Shown here piece by piece: positions 46,940 to 56,222 of a stretch of DNA of 64,000 nucleotides. The DNA comes from Candidatus Uabimicrobium amorphum (GTDB taxonomy: Bacteria > Planctomycetota > Uabimicrobiia > Uabimicrobiales > Uabimicrobiaceae). Numbering within the stretch: position 1 is the stretch's first letter; each line of letters begins with the position of its first letter. The notes beneath the pieces were generated by a model. The model was given only the letters and a program-made list of their open reading frames with translations, had not been told where the DNA came from and searched no databases. The stretch covers positions 3,782,001 through 3,846,000 of the forward strand of contig NZ_AP019860.1 of NCBI RefSeq assembly GCF_009002475.1. Direction: 5' to 3'. Position numbers and translations under genes: made by a program.

Positions 46940-47555
46940 ATTCACAGCATAGAATCCCAGCACAAGTCGAAATTTGTTTGTATTCCGCCTTAAGTCCAAC
47001 CAATTTTTGTACTATCTCTTCTCCGCAAAGATAAAATTCATCTTTATCCCATAATCTTTCATATTCGATAAATGCTTTGTCGAATTCTTCTCGACTAGCA
47101 AAACCAATATCTGCCACAATAATTTTTCCGCCTCTATTCAAATTGTTTTGGGCAATGTTATTCAAAAAAGAAACTTGTTGCTGTGGGCTTAGATGATGTA
47201 AAAAATAGCTTGATATTACATAGTCATATTTGTGGTTTTTCATATTGCCGAGATTGTCTGCAGAAATATCAACCACTTCGAATACTCCATTGGGCATTTT
47301 ACTTTTCGCTTTTACGATCATTTTTGGCGAGAAATCGATTCCGTAAACCTGACAACCACTCTTGTATAGTTCATAAGACAACAAACCTGTACCAATACCT
47401 ACATCCAGAACTTGAACGTCTTTTTTGGACGGAATTAAAGATTGTACCGCCGCTAAAACATCGTAGTAACCGCAAAACGGAAATGAATGGAGATGTTTAT
47501 TAATAAACTCGTCGTAGTCTCCCGCCCATTTGTCAAAACCTTGTGTGTCTAGCAT
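46938..47555 (-). CDS. Class I SAM-dependent methyltransferase
   Basis: 205 residues. Motif I is VLDVGIGTGLLSYELY near residue 48, with VYGIDFSPKMIVKAK, YVISSYFLHHLSPQQQ and GGKIIVADIGFAS. N-terminus FDKWAGDYDEFI matches the YrrT-like group. A cysteine-rich tail (STCAGILCCE) is unusual. AAGGA precedes the ATG. The VOC gene diverges from it across 117 bases. Confidence 0.85.
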   Translation of the reverse strand: MLDTQGFDKWAGDYDEFINKHLHSFPFCGYYDVLAAVQSLIPSKKDVQVLDVGIGTGLLSYELYKSGCQVYGIDFSPKMIVKAKSKMPNGVFEVVDISADNLGNMKNHKYDYVISSYFLHHLSPQQQVSFLNNIAQNNLNRGGKIIVADIGFASREEFDKAFIEYERLWDKDEFYLCGEEIVQKLVGLKAEYKQISTCAGILCCE

Positions 47556-47672
47556 AATTTTTCCTTATATAAAATTATTTCCGTAATTTTTACAAAGTAA
47601 CATAAAGATCCCTATTTTCTGTAGTAAAATAACATTATTTGCAATCCATTCTTTTGCAATAAAGGAACAATA

Positions 47673-48350
47673 ATGCAAATTACCAAACTTGAATTACACA
47701 CTAGTTGTTTACAGCAACAAAGAAAATTTTACCATGAGGTACTCGAACTTCCCATTGTAGAAGAGAACCAAAACTCTTTTACTGTAAAAACGGGAACAAC
47801 CGCACTTGTATTTTCCCAAGCGCCCAATACGTCATCAAACCCCTTTTATCACTTTGCATTTAACATACCGCACAACCAGTTTGCCGCGGCCAAAGCATGG
47901 CTTGCTTCACGAACGATGGTGATCAACACCAATGGCAAAGAAGATTATCATTTTGAGGCGTGGAATGCTCATGCTTTTTACTTTCTCGATCCGCAACAAA
48001 ACATTGTCGAATTTATTGCGCGACATAACCTCAGTAATGAATCTAACGCCCCTTTTTCCAGTGAGAGTATATTGAGTGTAAGTGAAATAGGGCTTCCTGT
48101 ACGTAGTGTCTCTACCACTTGCGAATATCTCAAACAAAATTTGTCTATCAACACTTGGCAGAGTTACGAGGACGTTTTCGCAGCGATGGGCGACGAAAAT
48201 GGATTGTTTATCTTGAACTATATAGAACGTCCGTGGATTCCCATTGCAGCAACCCCTGGTATTTTTCCCACCACAATTTCCCTTGTCGGAGATTTTACGG
48301 AGTTCACTTTGGAAGACGCCATGTATAAAATTGTACCAACGGCCAAATAA
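47673..48350 (+). CDS. VOC-family (glyoxalase-fold) protein
   Basis: 225 residues, two paired beta-alpha-beta-beta-beta modules. First module: ITKLELHTSCLQQQRKFYHE, FYHFAFNIPH and FYFLDPQQNIVEFIARHN, with metal-ligand candidates His8, His and Glu. Second module: SVSEIGLPVRSVSTTCEYL and GLFILNYIERPW. Members act as dioxygenases, lyases or resistance proteins; the substrate is not predictable. AAAGGA precedes the ATG. Confidence 0.85.
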   Translation: MQITKLELHTSCLQQQRKFYHEVLELPIVEENQNSFTVKTGTTALVFSQAPNTSSNPFYHFAFNIPHNQFAAAKAWLASRTMVINTNGKEDYHFEAWNAHAFYFLDPQQNIVEFIARHNLSNESNAPFSSESILSVSEIGLPVRSVSTTCEYLKQNLSINTWQSYEDVFAAMGDENGLFILNYIERPWIPIAATPGIFPTTISLVGDFTEFTLEDAMYKIVPTAK

Positions 48351-48452
48351 CATTTGGTATATTTTTTGCACAATACTACACAACAAAGTTAACACTGCTA
48401 AAAATAAGTAAAAAACCTTACACATTCTTCTACTTTAAAAGAGGACAACATC

Positions 48453-48923
48453 ATGGAAATCAAAACTATTGACGACTTAAAAAACTTAACCGCAAAAGAT
48501 ATCATGACCGATAGCATTATCTGCATTAACCATAGTGCGTCTTTCGAGCAACTCATGCACGTTTTTTCAGAGCATAAAATTGGTGGGGTTGTTGTTGTTG
48601 ATGACAATGATGAAATTAAAGGAGTTGTTTCCATATATGACTTAATCGAGTCACAAGATGAAGAAGATAAAAGTTTCTATCGTGGCAATATCGAAACACC
48701 TATGAGCGAAAAAATAAAGGCAAAGATTGACATTGAAGACCGTACTCTTATTGAAAAAATCATGACCCCTATAGTTATTCACGCTAGTGAAGACACAGCC
48801 ATTCCAGAACTTGCCCGCATGATGGTAAATGCGAAAATTCACCGTGTAATTGTTGCCAAAAAAGGACAGTACGTCGGTGTTGTTACAACGATGGATATAG
48901 TACGTGCCTTATCAAATCTATAA
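48453..48923 (+). CDS. Two-CBS-domain protein
   Basis: 156 residues. CBS1 about 12-70 (TAKDIMTDSIICINHSASFE, GGVVVVDDNDEIKGVVSIYD) and CBS2 about 95-155 (IEKIMTPIVIHASEDTAIPE, IHRVIVAKKGQYVGVVTTMD). Binds adenine nucleotides in most cases. Separate from the CBS protein at 18158 and not similar beyond the domain. AGAGGA lies before the ATG. It is followed by two large hairpins. Confidence 0.9.
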   Translation: MEIKTIDDLKNLTAKDIMTDSIICINHSASFEQLMHVFSEHKIGGVVVVDDNDEIKGVVSIYDLIESQDEEDKSFYRGNIETPMSEKIKAKIDIEDRTLIEKIMTPIVIHASEDTAIPELARMMVNAKIHRVIVAKKGQYVGVVTTMDIVRALSNL

Positions 48924-48949
48924 AAACATCGCGTTGTCTGACAAAAAAC

Positions 48950-49019
48950 CTAATTGCTAGCAAGGTATCTATTGCGTTTTTCCCAAAAGCCGCATCCATA
49001 ATGACACTAGCAATTAGGA
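48950..49019. repeat. Long-range inverted repeat with inner hairpin
   Basis: CCTAATTGCTAG (48950-48961) and CTAGCAATTAGG (49008-49019) pair perfectly around 46 bases. Inside, GCGTTTTT-CCC-AAAAGCCGC forms a smaller hairpin with one bulge. No U-run, no coding frame. It lies in the 310-base gap between the CBS gene and the kinase; a structured RNA or small mobile element are possible readings. Confidence 0.5.
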
Positions 49020-49039
49020 AACAATTTGATATTATAGCG

Positions 49040-49083
49040 ATATATTTTCAGTTCTACGTTCATTTAGAATTGAAAATATATCA
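49040..49083. repeat. 17-bp near-perfect hairpin
   Basis: GATATATTTTCAGTTCT (49040-49056) pairs with AGAATTGAAAATATATC (49067-49083) with one G-T position and loop ACGTTCATTT. It lies upstream of the kinase gene at 49234 and may sit in its leader or be an operator. The rest of the 48924-49233 gap shows nothing more. Confidence 0.5.
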
Positions 49084-49233
49084 TGCACATTCTCTCCCTC
49101 ATATCGCGCATTTGATTCTCATCTTTTTCTTTTTATCCTTCTATTTTTTTTGCTATTATTGTCGTGTCTAAGTTGTCGTTAAACCTGCTTCTGCGATTAC
49201 CCATAACAACAGTACACAACGAAAGTAAAACAA

Positions 49234-51213
49234 ATGAATGGTGCCGCATCTAAAAATCGTTATGAAATCATACAAGAAATTGGCCGTGGTGGTATGGGGT
49301 CGGTTTATAAAGCATATGACAATAAACTACAAAGATTTATAGCGTTAAAAGTACTCGCTAGTCATTACAATCTAAAGAGATTTGCAGCCGAATACACGGC
49401 AATGGCAAAACTAAACCATCCCAACATTGTACGTTTATTCGAGTGTGGAGATTCCCCACAACCATTCTTAGCAATGGAATATATCGAAGGGCAAACACTA
49501 ACGCGCTACAGCCAAAAACTAAATCGTACAGATCTCATTGATCTGTTCATCAAAATATGCGAAGCGCTGGCATATGCCCACAGTAGAAAGATCATTCATC
49601 GTGACATAAAGCCATCCAATATAATGGTTGACAAAAACGGACAACCTAAAGTTATGGACTTTGGATTGGTAAAATTTACCGAAGGGGAAAGTATATCTGC
49701 ATCTGGAGAAATCCTCGGCACTCCTACGTACATGTCTCCGGAACAGGTCAACGGCAAATGTACCCCCAAAAGCGATATATATTCTATTGGAGCGACACTT
49801 TATGAAATTCTGACGGGCCAAAAAATGTACAGTGGTACCGTACAGAACATCATCGTACAAGTTCTACATAAAAATCCGGTTCCTCCGCGACAAATATCTT
49901 CCGAAATATGTCCGTATTTAGAAGCCATATGCCTGAAATGTATTTCGCGAAATCCGCGCAGAAGATACAAAAACTTTAAACAACTCGTGCAAGAGTTAAA
50001 AAACCTTCAGAATAACAAGCCCATCCTGGCGAAAAAATATACGTCTTGGGATACCGCCAAAAAACTTTTTATACAACATAAGGTCATTTTTGCGAGTATA
50101 TTTATTGTTTTCGTTGTTCTTGTTGGTAGTGTTCTTATTTTAATGGACGCTCTTGCCGACAAAGCGAAAGCCAATGAAGAACTCCAAGCCAACATAAAAA
50201 TCAAAGAAGAGTTTCTCGAATCCACGGTTCAATTTTATCGTCTTGTACAGAAGAGTAAATACGCAGACCTATTCTTTGAAGAAGAGCTAGTAAAACCACT
50301 TGTGACAACTTTATCAAAACCGGAAAATTTACCTCTTATAGAGAAATATGAGCTTTTCGGGCCCATTTTATTTGATAGTAGTACGCAAAAAGACACATTG
50401 GAATTAGCTCTCCAATACTACAATAACTTTATTGCCAAAAACCCCAACAAAGCGGTAACATACAACAACCGTGGAAATATATTTTTCAAACTTAACCAAT
50501 ACGACAAGGCATTGGAAGATTACAACAAAGCCATTTCTCTAAACGATACTTACTTTGAAGCGTATAACAACAGAGGCAACATGTATTTTCACTTGGAGCG
50601 TTATCAAGAAGCCCTAGTGGACTACAATACAGCAGAAAAAATGCGGCCTAATGACCCTAAATTATGCTATAACTTTGGAAAAGTTTACATTGTGCAAAAG
50701 AAGTTTGATATTGCCAAAAAATATTTATCCAAGGTACTCGCATCTAACCCAAGTGATGCTCCGTCATACTGTTGGCGAGGGTTTATACATCATAAACAAA
50801 GAAAATTTAGATTGGCACTGGTAGATTACAACAAAGCGATTGCGTTAGAAAATTCTTATGCGACGGCTTTTTTTTATCGAGGGGAATTGTACATCAGTTT
50901 AGGAAATTTTGATTTGGCGCAAAAAGATTTCTCCTCTGCGATCGCTATCTACCCCAATTATGTAGAGGCCTACAGTAGTAGAGGAAGCGTTTTATACATG
51001 CAAGGGAAACATAAACTAGCAGAAAATGACTTGAACAAAGCGTTGCAACTAGACAATAAAAGTAAAAATGCCTATCATTATCGTGGTCTTGTTTACGCAG
51101 CACAAAATAAACTACGCTTAGCTCTACAAGATTGGGAGAACGCCATCCACTACGGTGTACCAAGAAGCCAACTGCAATCAGAAATAGATAAAGTAAGAAA
51201 AATGCTAAAATAG
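49234..51213 (+). CDS. Ser/Thr protein kinase with membrane helix and TPR tail
   Basis: 659 residues. Kinase 10-270: IGRGGMGSVYKAY, Lys39 in ALK, HRDIKPSN with Asp124, DFG (142-144), GTPTYMSPEQ. Membrane helix at about 285-307 (VIFASIFIVFVVLVGSVLIL), a coiled segment, then about eight TPRs (AYNNRGNMYFHLERYQEALV and relatives). Same plan as the kinase at 19871 but with canonical DFG. Its TAG stop is followed in frame by a HEAT-like fragment. No clear ribosome site is visible just before the ATG. Confidence 0.93.
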   Translation: MNGAASKNRYEIIQEIGRGGMGSVYKAYDNKLQRFIALKVLASHYNLKRFAAEYTAMAKLNHPNIVRLFECGDSPQPFLAMEYIEGQTLTRYSQKLNRTDLIDLFIKICEALAYAHSRKIIHRDIKPSNIMVDKNGQPKVMDFGLVKFTEGESISASGEILGTPTYMSPEQVNGKCTPKSDIYSIGATLYEILTGQKMYSGTVQNIIVQVLHKNPVPPRQISSEICPYLEAICLKCISRNPRRRYKNFKQLVQELKNLQNNKPILAKKYTSWDTAKKLFIQHKVIFASIFIVFVVLVGSVLILMDALADKAKANEELQANIKIKEEFLESTVQFYRLVQKSKYADLFFEEELVKPLVTTLSKPENLPLIEKYELFGPILFDSSTQKDTLELALQYYNNFIAKNPNKAVTYNNRGNIFFKLNQYDKALEDYNKAISLNDTYFEAYNNRGNMYFHLERYQEALVDYNTAEKMRPNDPKLCYNFGKVYIVQKKFDIAKKYLSKVLASNPSDAPSYCWRGFIHHKQRKFRLALVDYNKAIALENSYATAFFYRGELYISLGNFDLAQKDFSSAIAIYPNYVEAYSSRGSVLYMQGKHKLAENDLNKALQLDNKSKNAYHYRGLVYAAQNKLRLALQDWENAIHYGVPRSQLQSEIDKVRKMLK

Positions 51214-51441
51214 CTTACGGCAGACATATTGTGGATCTTCGCCAATATACAAAATTCCCAAACCCAATCACTCCTACAAAAATTTGTACAACACGATTCA
51301 CTTGCCATCCAAATTCCCGCAGCGTATGGTCTTATTCTAGCGGGAGAACTGCAACGCCTTAATGTCCTATTACTTGGCTTCGCCGATTGTGGGGCACCAA
51401 GTACTAGAGAATATCTACACCTAGGCAACTTTCACAAATGA
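51214..51441 (+). pseudogene. Possible HEAT-repeat gene fragment, in frame after kinase stop
   Basis: Directly after the kinase TAG, in the same frame, the sequence stays open for 75 codons: LTADILWIFANIQNSQTQ, LLQKFVQHDSLAIQIPAAYG, LILAGELQRLNVLLLGFA. The alternation of hydrophobic helices and AAYGLILAGE resembles HEAT repeats. No ATG or good ribosome site. It may be a decayed neighbour gene, or the kinase's former C-terminus cut by a TAG. Confidence 0.3.
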
Positions 51442-51451
51442 ATGTTCCAGA

Positions 51452-52279
51452 TTACTGGTCCTTTGTTTCGTAGCATTGCTTTAAAACATGCTCATCAAAT
51501 TCACCATGCACAAAATTATGGTAGACATAATAGTACATTACCACGCGAAAGATGGTTTCTAAAGTTGTGACGACAAGCATAACCAATAAGCCGTATAGAG
51601 CTGCGACACCAATAACAATGTAACTTTTAATGTATATCCCAAGTACAAAACCTGCAATACTTGGAATAGCAGCAAAAAAGAAAATAGCACCGAAACTAAA
51701 ACTGCTCGTTAGATGCTCTCCCCATGTTTCCTTTATTTTCGACGCAGATTCTTTCACCGCCGAAAATGGAGCACGTTTTTCAATCACAATTAGAGGAACA
51801 ACAAAAAAGCTAGCGATATTCCACGCAGTGTCGAGAAAACTACTAACGATACGTCCAGTTTGTTTAGAGTTTTTTTCAATTGCGTTTAAAATCATCCCAA
51901 CGGTTACGGAAATGAAAGTCCATCCCATAATTCCGGGAATACACGACATCATTGCTTTTAATCCATCCTTCACTGTAGGATCTCCGCCTTGTAAACGAAT
52001 ATTGGCACAGGCAATGATTCCCGCATTAAAAAGAGACGTAATAAAAACAATACAAAAGCCTAGTGCCGCAAAAATACCAATTGTCACTACTTCTCCGTAT
52101 TGTTTTAACCACACCGGATTTTTATGGGATAGGTTGTAGTTAAACATAGCAAAGAGAACAATTATTCCTAAACTCACAATGGTAGAGACAAAAGGAAAAA
52201 ACAGCATTTCTTTGTCTTTCTTCAGTGTAGTCCAACAAGTTCCCATCAAAGAAAACGTCATAGAGATGCGATTGAACAT
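51452..52279 (-). CDS. DUF6159-like multipass membrane protein
   Basis: 275 residues with about six transmembrane helices (LFFPFVSTIVSLGIIVLFAM, IGIFAALGFCIVFITSLF, IMGWTFISVTVGMIL, SFFVVPLIVI, FFFAAIPSIAGFVLGI, YGLLVMLVVTTL). SLMGTCWTTLKKDKEMLFFP and FFVVPLIVIEKRAPFSAVKE are typical of DUF6159. Function unknown. AGGA precedes the ATG. Its stop lies 10 bases from the plus-strand fragment's end. Confidence 0.75.
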   Translation of the reverse strand: MFNRISMTFSLMGTCWTTLKKDKEMLFFPFVSTIVSLGIIVLFAMFNYNLSHKNPVWLKQYGEVVTIGIFAALGFCIVFITSLFNAGIIACANIRLQGGDPTVKDGLKAMMSCIPGIMGWTFISVTVGMILNAIEKNSKQTGRIVSSFLDTAWNIASFFVVPLIVIEKRAPFSAVKESASKIKETWGEHLTSSFSFGAIFFFAAIPSIAGFVLGIYIKSYIVIGVAALYGLLVMLVVTTLETIFRVVMYYYVYHNFVHGEFDEHVLKQCYETKDQ

Positions 52280-52482
52280 ATTTTTCCTACTTTCTTTAGG
52301 CGGAGAATTCTTCCGTTATTAAATTACAAATTAAGGTTTTTTATACAAAAAGATATCATTACAACGAACTAGTGGAGACACACATTAATTTTTTCCGTGT
52401 CACACCTGACGAAACTTGGAGTCTAGTTACTTTCATGGATTCCTGCTTGATAAGGGCTGATCAGAGCTCCACGCGTCCACAT

Positions 52483-53487
52483 CTATTTGTCAACAGCATT
52501 ACGCGTATTTTTCATCTTCCATATTCCATAAATACGCACAACCCCCAACACAGCATCTCCTCCTTCGACAAAACCACGTATCATCACGCGATTACCTGCC
52601 ATTTTGCTTATCTTATCTAACATTTTTAGTGCCGACTCGTGAAAAGTATAGCCCACTTTGGCCGTAGCTTTTTTTTCCTGTACCGCTTCTAACATAAAAG
52701 TCATTTTTTCTTTACCGAGATCGATAGACTCTTGGCTTTCACGAAAAGGAATCTCAACTATTTTTCCGTAAATTGTGGTCAGCTTATGCCAACACTTACT
52801 GTCGTTCACCATATAACCTTCTTTACCATCGTAAAACACAACGTGGAGATAACTTCCCATATCATTGATCACATCAAACGTTGCACCTACTTCTACAGTA
52901 ATATCGGGATTCTCGTGCCCAACTTGAGGAGGATGTTCAAGATAAGAGCAAGGTTTCACAGTGATGTACTGTAGATCAAGTTTTTTGCGAAAAATATTCG
53001 ACTTGAGCGATGTTTCTTTTTTTTCTTCGAGCACAAATCTAACTTCACCATCAAAACGCGACACAAGTACAGCTGTATACTTAGCCACATCGGTAGGATA
53101 ACTACCGATCACAAACTCTGCCGCAAAACCATAATTCACCACCATAGACTTATCTTTTACTTTGATACTCTTTACAACAGCTTTACCTGCCATCGCTTCA
53201 TCGTTAAACATCACCAACAGCATGTGTTTCGTAAAATCAACAGACGCTTTACTCAGCAGTCGATCATCACTAGGTTTGGCCGGAGAAGTTTTCGAAATTT
53301 TATTGGCCACAATCAAACCTTGGAAACTTTTCAAATCCTCAGCGCTTTTCACCACGCGTGGTTTCGGAACAACAACTTCAAACTGCATGTTACGAGGCTT
53401 GTTATAGAACCCATGAAACGTTTTTTCCACCGCGTAATCTCCAAAAACAAACCCGCAACAAAGCAACACAATAAATAAATTCCGCAT
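52483..53487 (-). CDS. Secreted hypothetical protein
   Basis: 334 residues from the ATG at 53487 (AGGGAG site; signal peptide MRNLFIVLLCCGFVFGDYAVE). A 21-codon extension upstream has no site. The first half is globular (VVVPKPRVVKSAEDLKSFQG, RLLSKASVDFTKHMLLVMFN), and the second half has an SH3-like stretch (VEVGATFDVINDMGSYLHVV, GKEGYMVNDSKCWHKLTTIY) and IPFRESQESIDLGKEKMTF. No firm family. 203 bases between it and the DUF6159 start hold nothing I recognise. Confidence 0.65.
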   Translation of the reverse strand: MRNLFIVLLCCGFVFGDYAVEKTFHGFYNKPRNMQFEVVVPKPRVVKSAEDLKSFQGLIVANKISKTSPAKPSDDRLLSKASVDFTKHMLLVMFNDEAMAGKAVVKSIKVKDKSMVVNYGFAAEFVIGSYPTDVAKYTAVLVSRFDGEVRFVLEEKKETSLKSNIFRKKLDLQYITVKPCSYLEHPPQVGHENPDITVEVGATFDVINDMGSYLHVVFYDGKEGYMVNDSKCWHKLTTIYGKIVEIPFRESQESIDLGKEKMTFMLEAVQEKKATAKVGYTFHESALKMLDKISKMAGNRVMIRGFVEGGDAVLGVVRIYGIWKMKNTRNAVDK

Positions 53488-53577
53488 GACAAACTCCCTA
53501 ATATTGTTATTTGTATCGAAAATACTACACCTAGTATATAACATTTCCACAAATATCTTTGTAACGAATTTGTAAAA

Positions 53578-54339
53578 CTACATTTCCTGGTAGCGAATGA
53601 TCGCTTCTTCTTCCATATTACGTATAAAGTCCTCAATGTTCGCGCCATAGATTCCCCAACTGTTCACCCCACCAATCTCCACAACACGCAAACGATCTCC
53701 ACAAGCCACATCAATGGTCAACATGGAAGAAAACCCTTTATCCAAAAGTAACGTCGCCACCTTTTCGGCAAATTCAAGCACTCGTGGCGGAGCTGGATGG
53801 TACGGCGGTTCTGGATACGAACTATGGCAAAATACGCGACCATTGCGACAAAAACATCGATACTCATCCCCCAACTCCACAACCTCACTCACCACGACCA
53901 AATCGTACAAAGAACGATGGCGATAACGTTCCACAAAAGCATCCATCTCACCTACATTCACAGTCTGCGCATCAAAAGGCTTGGTGTTTTGATCTGGACG
54001 TATAAAAACGCGCTCAGAAAATACCTCCGACCACGAAACACAAGTCAACGCCTGAAATGGAATAATAAACGCCTTTCGCCCCAGAAATTCGTAAATATAG
54101 CGATAGTAATACGAGCAACGCAGTGACAAATAGTCATCAAAAACCGCTTCACAAATTTCGGGTTGTCGTGTCATCATCATGAGCTTACGCATCGTACCAT
54201 ACGCAACACACGGATGATCGACCTCTGGCCACCGAACCAAAAAATCCTGCGGCACAACAACAAACTTCTCCACATGGCGCGACACTTCCTGCGGAGCCGT
54301 AAAATCATAATCAAAATCCAAAATCCACGTAACACTCAT
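53578..54339 (-). CDS. ATP-grasp domain protein (R2K-like)
   Basis: 253 residues from the ATG at 54339 (AGGTG upstream). ATP-grasp marks: RVFIRPDQNTKPFDAQTV, VVVSEVVELGDEYRCFCRNG, and near the end MLTIDVACGDRLRVVEIGGV NSWGIYG with the metal-binding Glu and Asn. The N-terminal part VTWILDFDYDF and GTMRKLMMMTRQP match R2K-type ATP-grasp proteins (formerly DUF4343). Members form amide bonds with ATP, often in peptide or phage-linked contexts. No peptide substrate gene is visible nearby. Confidence 0.75.
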   Translation of the reverse strand: MSVTWILDFDYDFTAPQEVSRHVEKFVVVPQDFLVRWPEVDHPCVAYGTMRKLMMMTRQPEICEAVFDDYLSLRCSYYYRYIYEFLGRKAFIIPFQALTCVSWSEVFSERVFIRPDQNTKPFDAQTVNVGEMDAFVERYRHRSLYDLVVVSEVVELGDEYRCFCRNGRVFCHSSYPEPPYHPAPPRVLEFAEKVATLLLDKGFSSMLTIDVACGDRLRVVEIGGVNSWGIYGANIEDFIRNMEEEAIIRYQEM

Positions 54340-54353
54340 CAAACACCTATCAA

Positions 54354-55883
54354 CTACTTGTTTCTAAATACAGTAAGTATTTTACTCTCGGTGAGATTCT
54401 CAAAAATAGTTCCGCTAAAATTTGCCTCTTCTAAATCAACCCCTTCCAGGTTTGCCCCATGCAAATTTGCTCCCGTCAAATTTGCTTTTTTCAAACTCAC
54501 TCCACAAAGATTGGCATTTTCTAAATTGGCATTCTTCAAATTCGCTCCCGCAAGATTTGCTTTACTTAAGTCCGCATTACACAAATTCGCCCCCACAAGC
54601 TTAGCACTCTTGAACTGTGCCCCTTCTAAATTTGCACCATCAAAATCTGCATTTGACAAGTCCGCTTTGCAAAAATCCCCTTCGGTAAATTCGCCTTCGC
54701 ATAAATATGCGTGACGCAAATCGCTTTTATAAAAATTCACACCTGAGCAATGAGCCTTCTCCAAATGAACACGACGCAAATCTTTTTTATAAAGCTCATC
54801 CTTCTGCGCACAAAATAAATCCAAAATCAGCTCGCGCATCACCAAAGGAACATTTTCCCGAGAAAGCTGCACCAAATTGGGAACTGCATCATCAAAAACA
54901 GTCAACAAATTCGACTTAATCACCGTGGTCTTAAGTGGATTTCGCCACTTATCAAGAGCAATATTATCCGAAAGATCACGCAAATTCTGCATCACCTCAA
55001 ACTGCGCACTCTGCCGCCGAAAATTCTCCCCCTGAGTACGAATAAAATTCTGAAAACGCCTCTTACTCTGCGTAGATAAAAAATAGAAGATCAACAACAA
55101 AGCAAAAAGCGCCACCCATGGGCCATAAGCATAAGGATTCTTCAATGTCTTAACCACTTGATCCGTCAACCGATCAAAATTCTCAATAGCCTCTTTCTTC
55201 AAATCCTGAGAAGCCAACGCCACATTAGAACGCAAATTTTTATAATCCTCACTAGCATTCGCCGTAATTTTCTCAAAATTCTTCAAAGACGCATCCACAC
55301 TACTCCCCAAAGACTCCAACTGCATAGTCACCTTAGAAAGCTGTCCATCACTACTCATCCCCTGGACCTTATCCAAAACCTTATTCGCCGTGTCCACCGT
55401 CTTATCAATCACCTGCGAAAATTTCTGCGAATTTTGACTAACCTGCTTCAATGGCGCAATCATTTCCTGCGAAGCCACCACCGCCGAATCAATCTTATCA
55501 AATATATTCTCAATCCGCTTATTCGTAACATTAGTAGCCTTGCTAAGCGACTGCGTCAAATTATCAATACTATGCGCCGTGTCCGCCATACTCTTAGTTG
55601 AAACCGCAATATTCGCCGTAGACTGCGAAATACCTTCCGTAGTCTCATGAAGAGAAGCCGTCAATTTCTCAATATTCTCCGAAGTACGCGTCATACTCTC
55701 ATTAAAAGACTTCTGATCAATCTCAATCCCTGACGCCACCTTCTGCAATGACTCCGTCACATTCTTCAACGACTTAGTGGTGTTCTGCGTAGTTTCACTA
55801 ACATCCCTCATCACGTCCATAAAACCACAACCATGAAGCAACACCACCCCACAAATGATAGCGACTCTAAGATAAATATTCAT
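54354..55883 (-). CDS. Lipobox / coiled-coil / membrane helix / pentapeptide-repeat protein
   Basis: 509 residues. N-terminal signal with lipobox LLHGC (cleaved before Cys19). Residues 25-250 are a long Ser/Thr/Asn-rich coiled coil resembling chemoreceptor stalks (ENIEKLTASLHETTEGISQS, MADTAHSIDNLTQSLSKATN). A membrane helix is at about 251-270 (YGPWVALFALLLIFYFLST). A basic linker follows, then about 18 pentapeptide units at 385-495 (ADLSNADFDGANLEGAQF, ANLAGANLKNANLENANL). Lipid anchor plus internal helix would put the coil outside and the pentapeptide beta-helix inside. Function unknown. AGGAG precedes the ATG. Confidence 0.75.
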   Translation of the reverse strand: MNIYLRVAIICGVVLLHGCGFMDVMRDVSETTQNTTKSLKNVTESLQKVASGIEIDQKSFNESMTRTSENIEKLTASLHETTEGISQSTANIAVSTKSMADTAHSIDNLTQSLSKATNVTNKRIENIFDKIDSAVVASQEMIAPLKQVSQNSQKFSQVIDKTVDTANKVLDKVQGMSSDGQLSKVTMQLESLGSSVDASLKNFEKITANASEDYKNLRSNVALASQDLKKEAIENFDRLTDQVVKTLKNPYAYGPWVALFALLLIFYFLSTQSKRRFQNFIRTQGENFRRQSAQFEVMQNLRDLSDNIALDKWRNPLKTTVIKSNLLTVFDDAVPNLVQLSRENVPLVMRELILDLFCAQKDELYKKDLRRVHLEKAHCSGVNFYKSDLRHAYLCEGEFTEGDFCKADLSNADFDGANLEGAQFKSAKLVGANLCNADLSKANLAGANLKNANLENANLCGVSLKKANLTGANLHGANLEGVDLEEANFSGTIFENLTESKILTVFRNK

Positions 55884-56222
55884 AACCCACTCCTCTAAAA
55901 TGTTGTATTTGCATCAATTGCGACGATAAATCGTCAAATTGTAGGTTGATCTAATATATAAAACAAATGATCCATATCGCGAAATTAACGTAGCCATAGC
56001 AACACTTACGACTGTTCATATTTGAATTCACTCTAACAAAATGATTTATGTAAAAGTCATAAATTCAAATTATGTGCCAATTTATGTATAAAAGCCAGCC
56101 GCACAAGTCACCAAGGCTTGCTATAGTATACGCAACAACCCCTAAAAAAAACGCGGATTTTTTCGAATATTTACTTGACTAAACGTGCAAAATATAGTAA
56201 TTATTATCGAACATAAACCAAA
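55884..56222. other. Gap between the pentapeptide gene and the tRNA, with hairpins
   Basis: 339 bases without a gene. Nested inverted repeats lie at ATTTGAATT (56020-56028) / AATTCAAAT (56062-56070) and ATTTATG (56044-56050) / CATAAAT (56058-56064). A possible tRNA promoter is TTGACT (56175-56180) with TAATTA 17 bases on (56198-56203), about 20 bases before the tRNA. Both readings are weak. Confidence 0.4.

Noticed and set aside
52280..52482. Plus-strand frame at 52372
   Set aside because: No ribosome site and it runs into the antisense of the gene ending at 52483.
54163..54714. Plus-strand 183-residue frame with regular repeats
   Set aside because: Antisense of the pentapeptide region; the regularity comes from the real gene on the other strand.
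55158..55601. Plus-strand 147-residue basic frame
   Set aside because: Antisense of the coiled-coil gene with no ribosome site.
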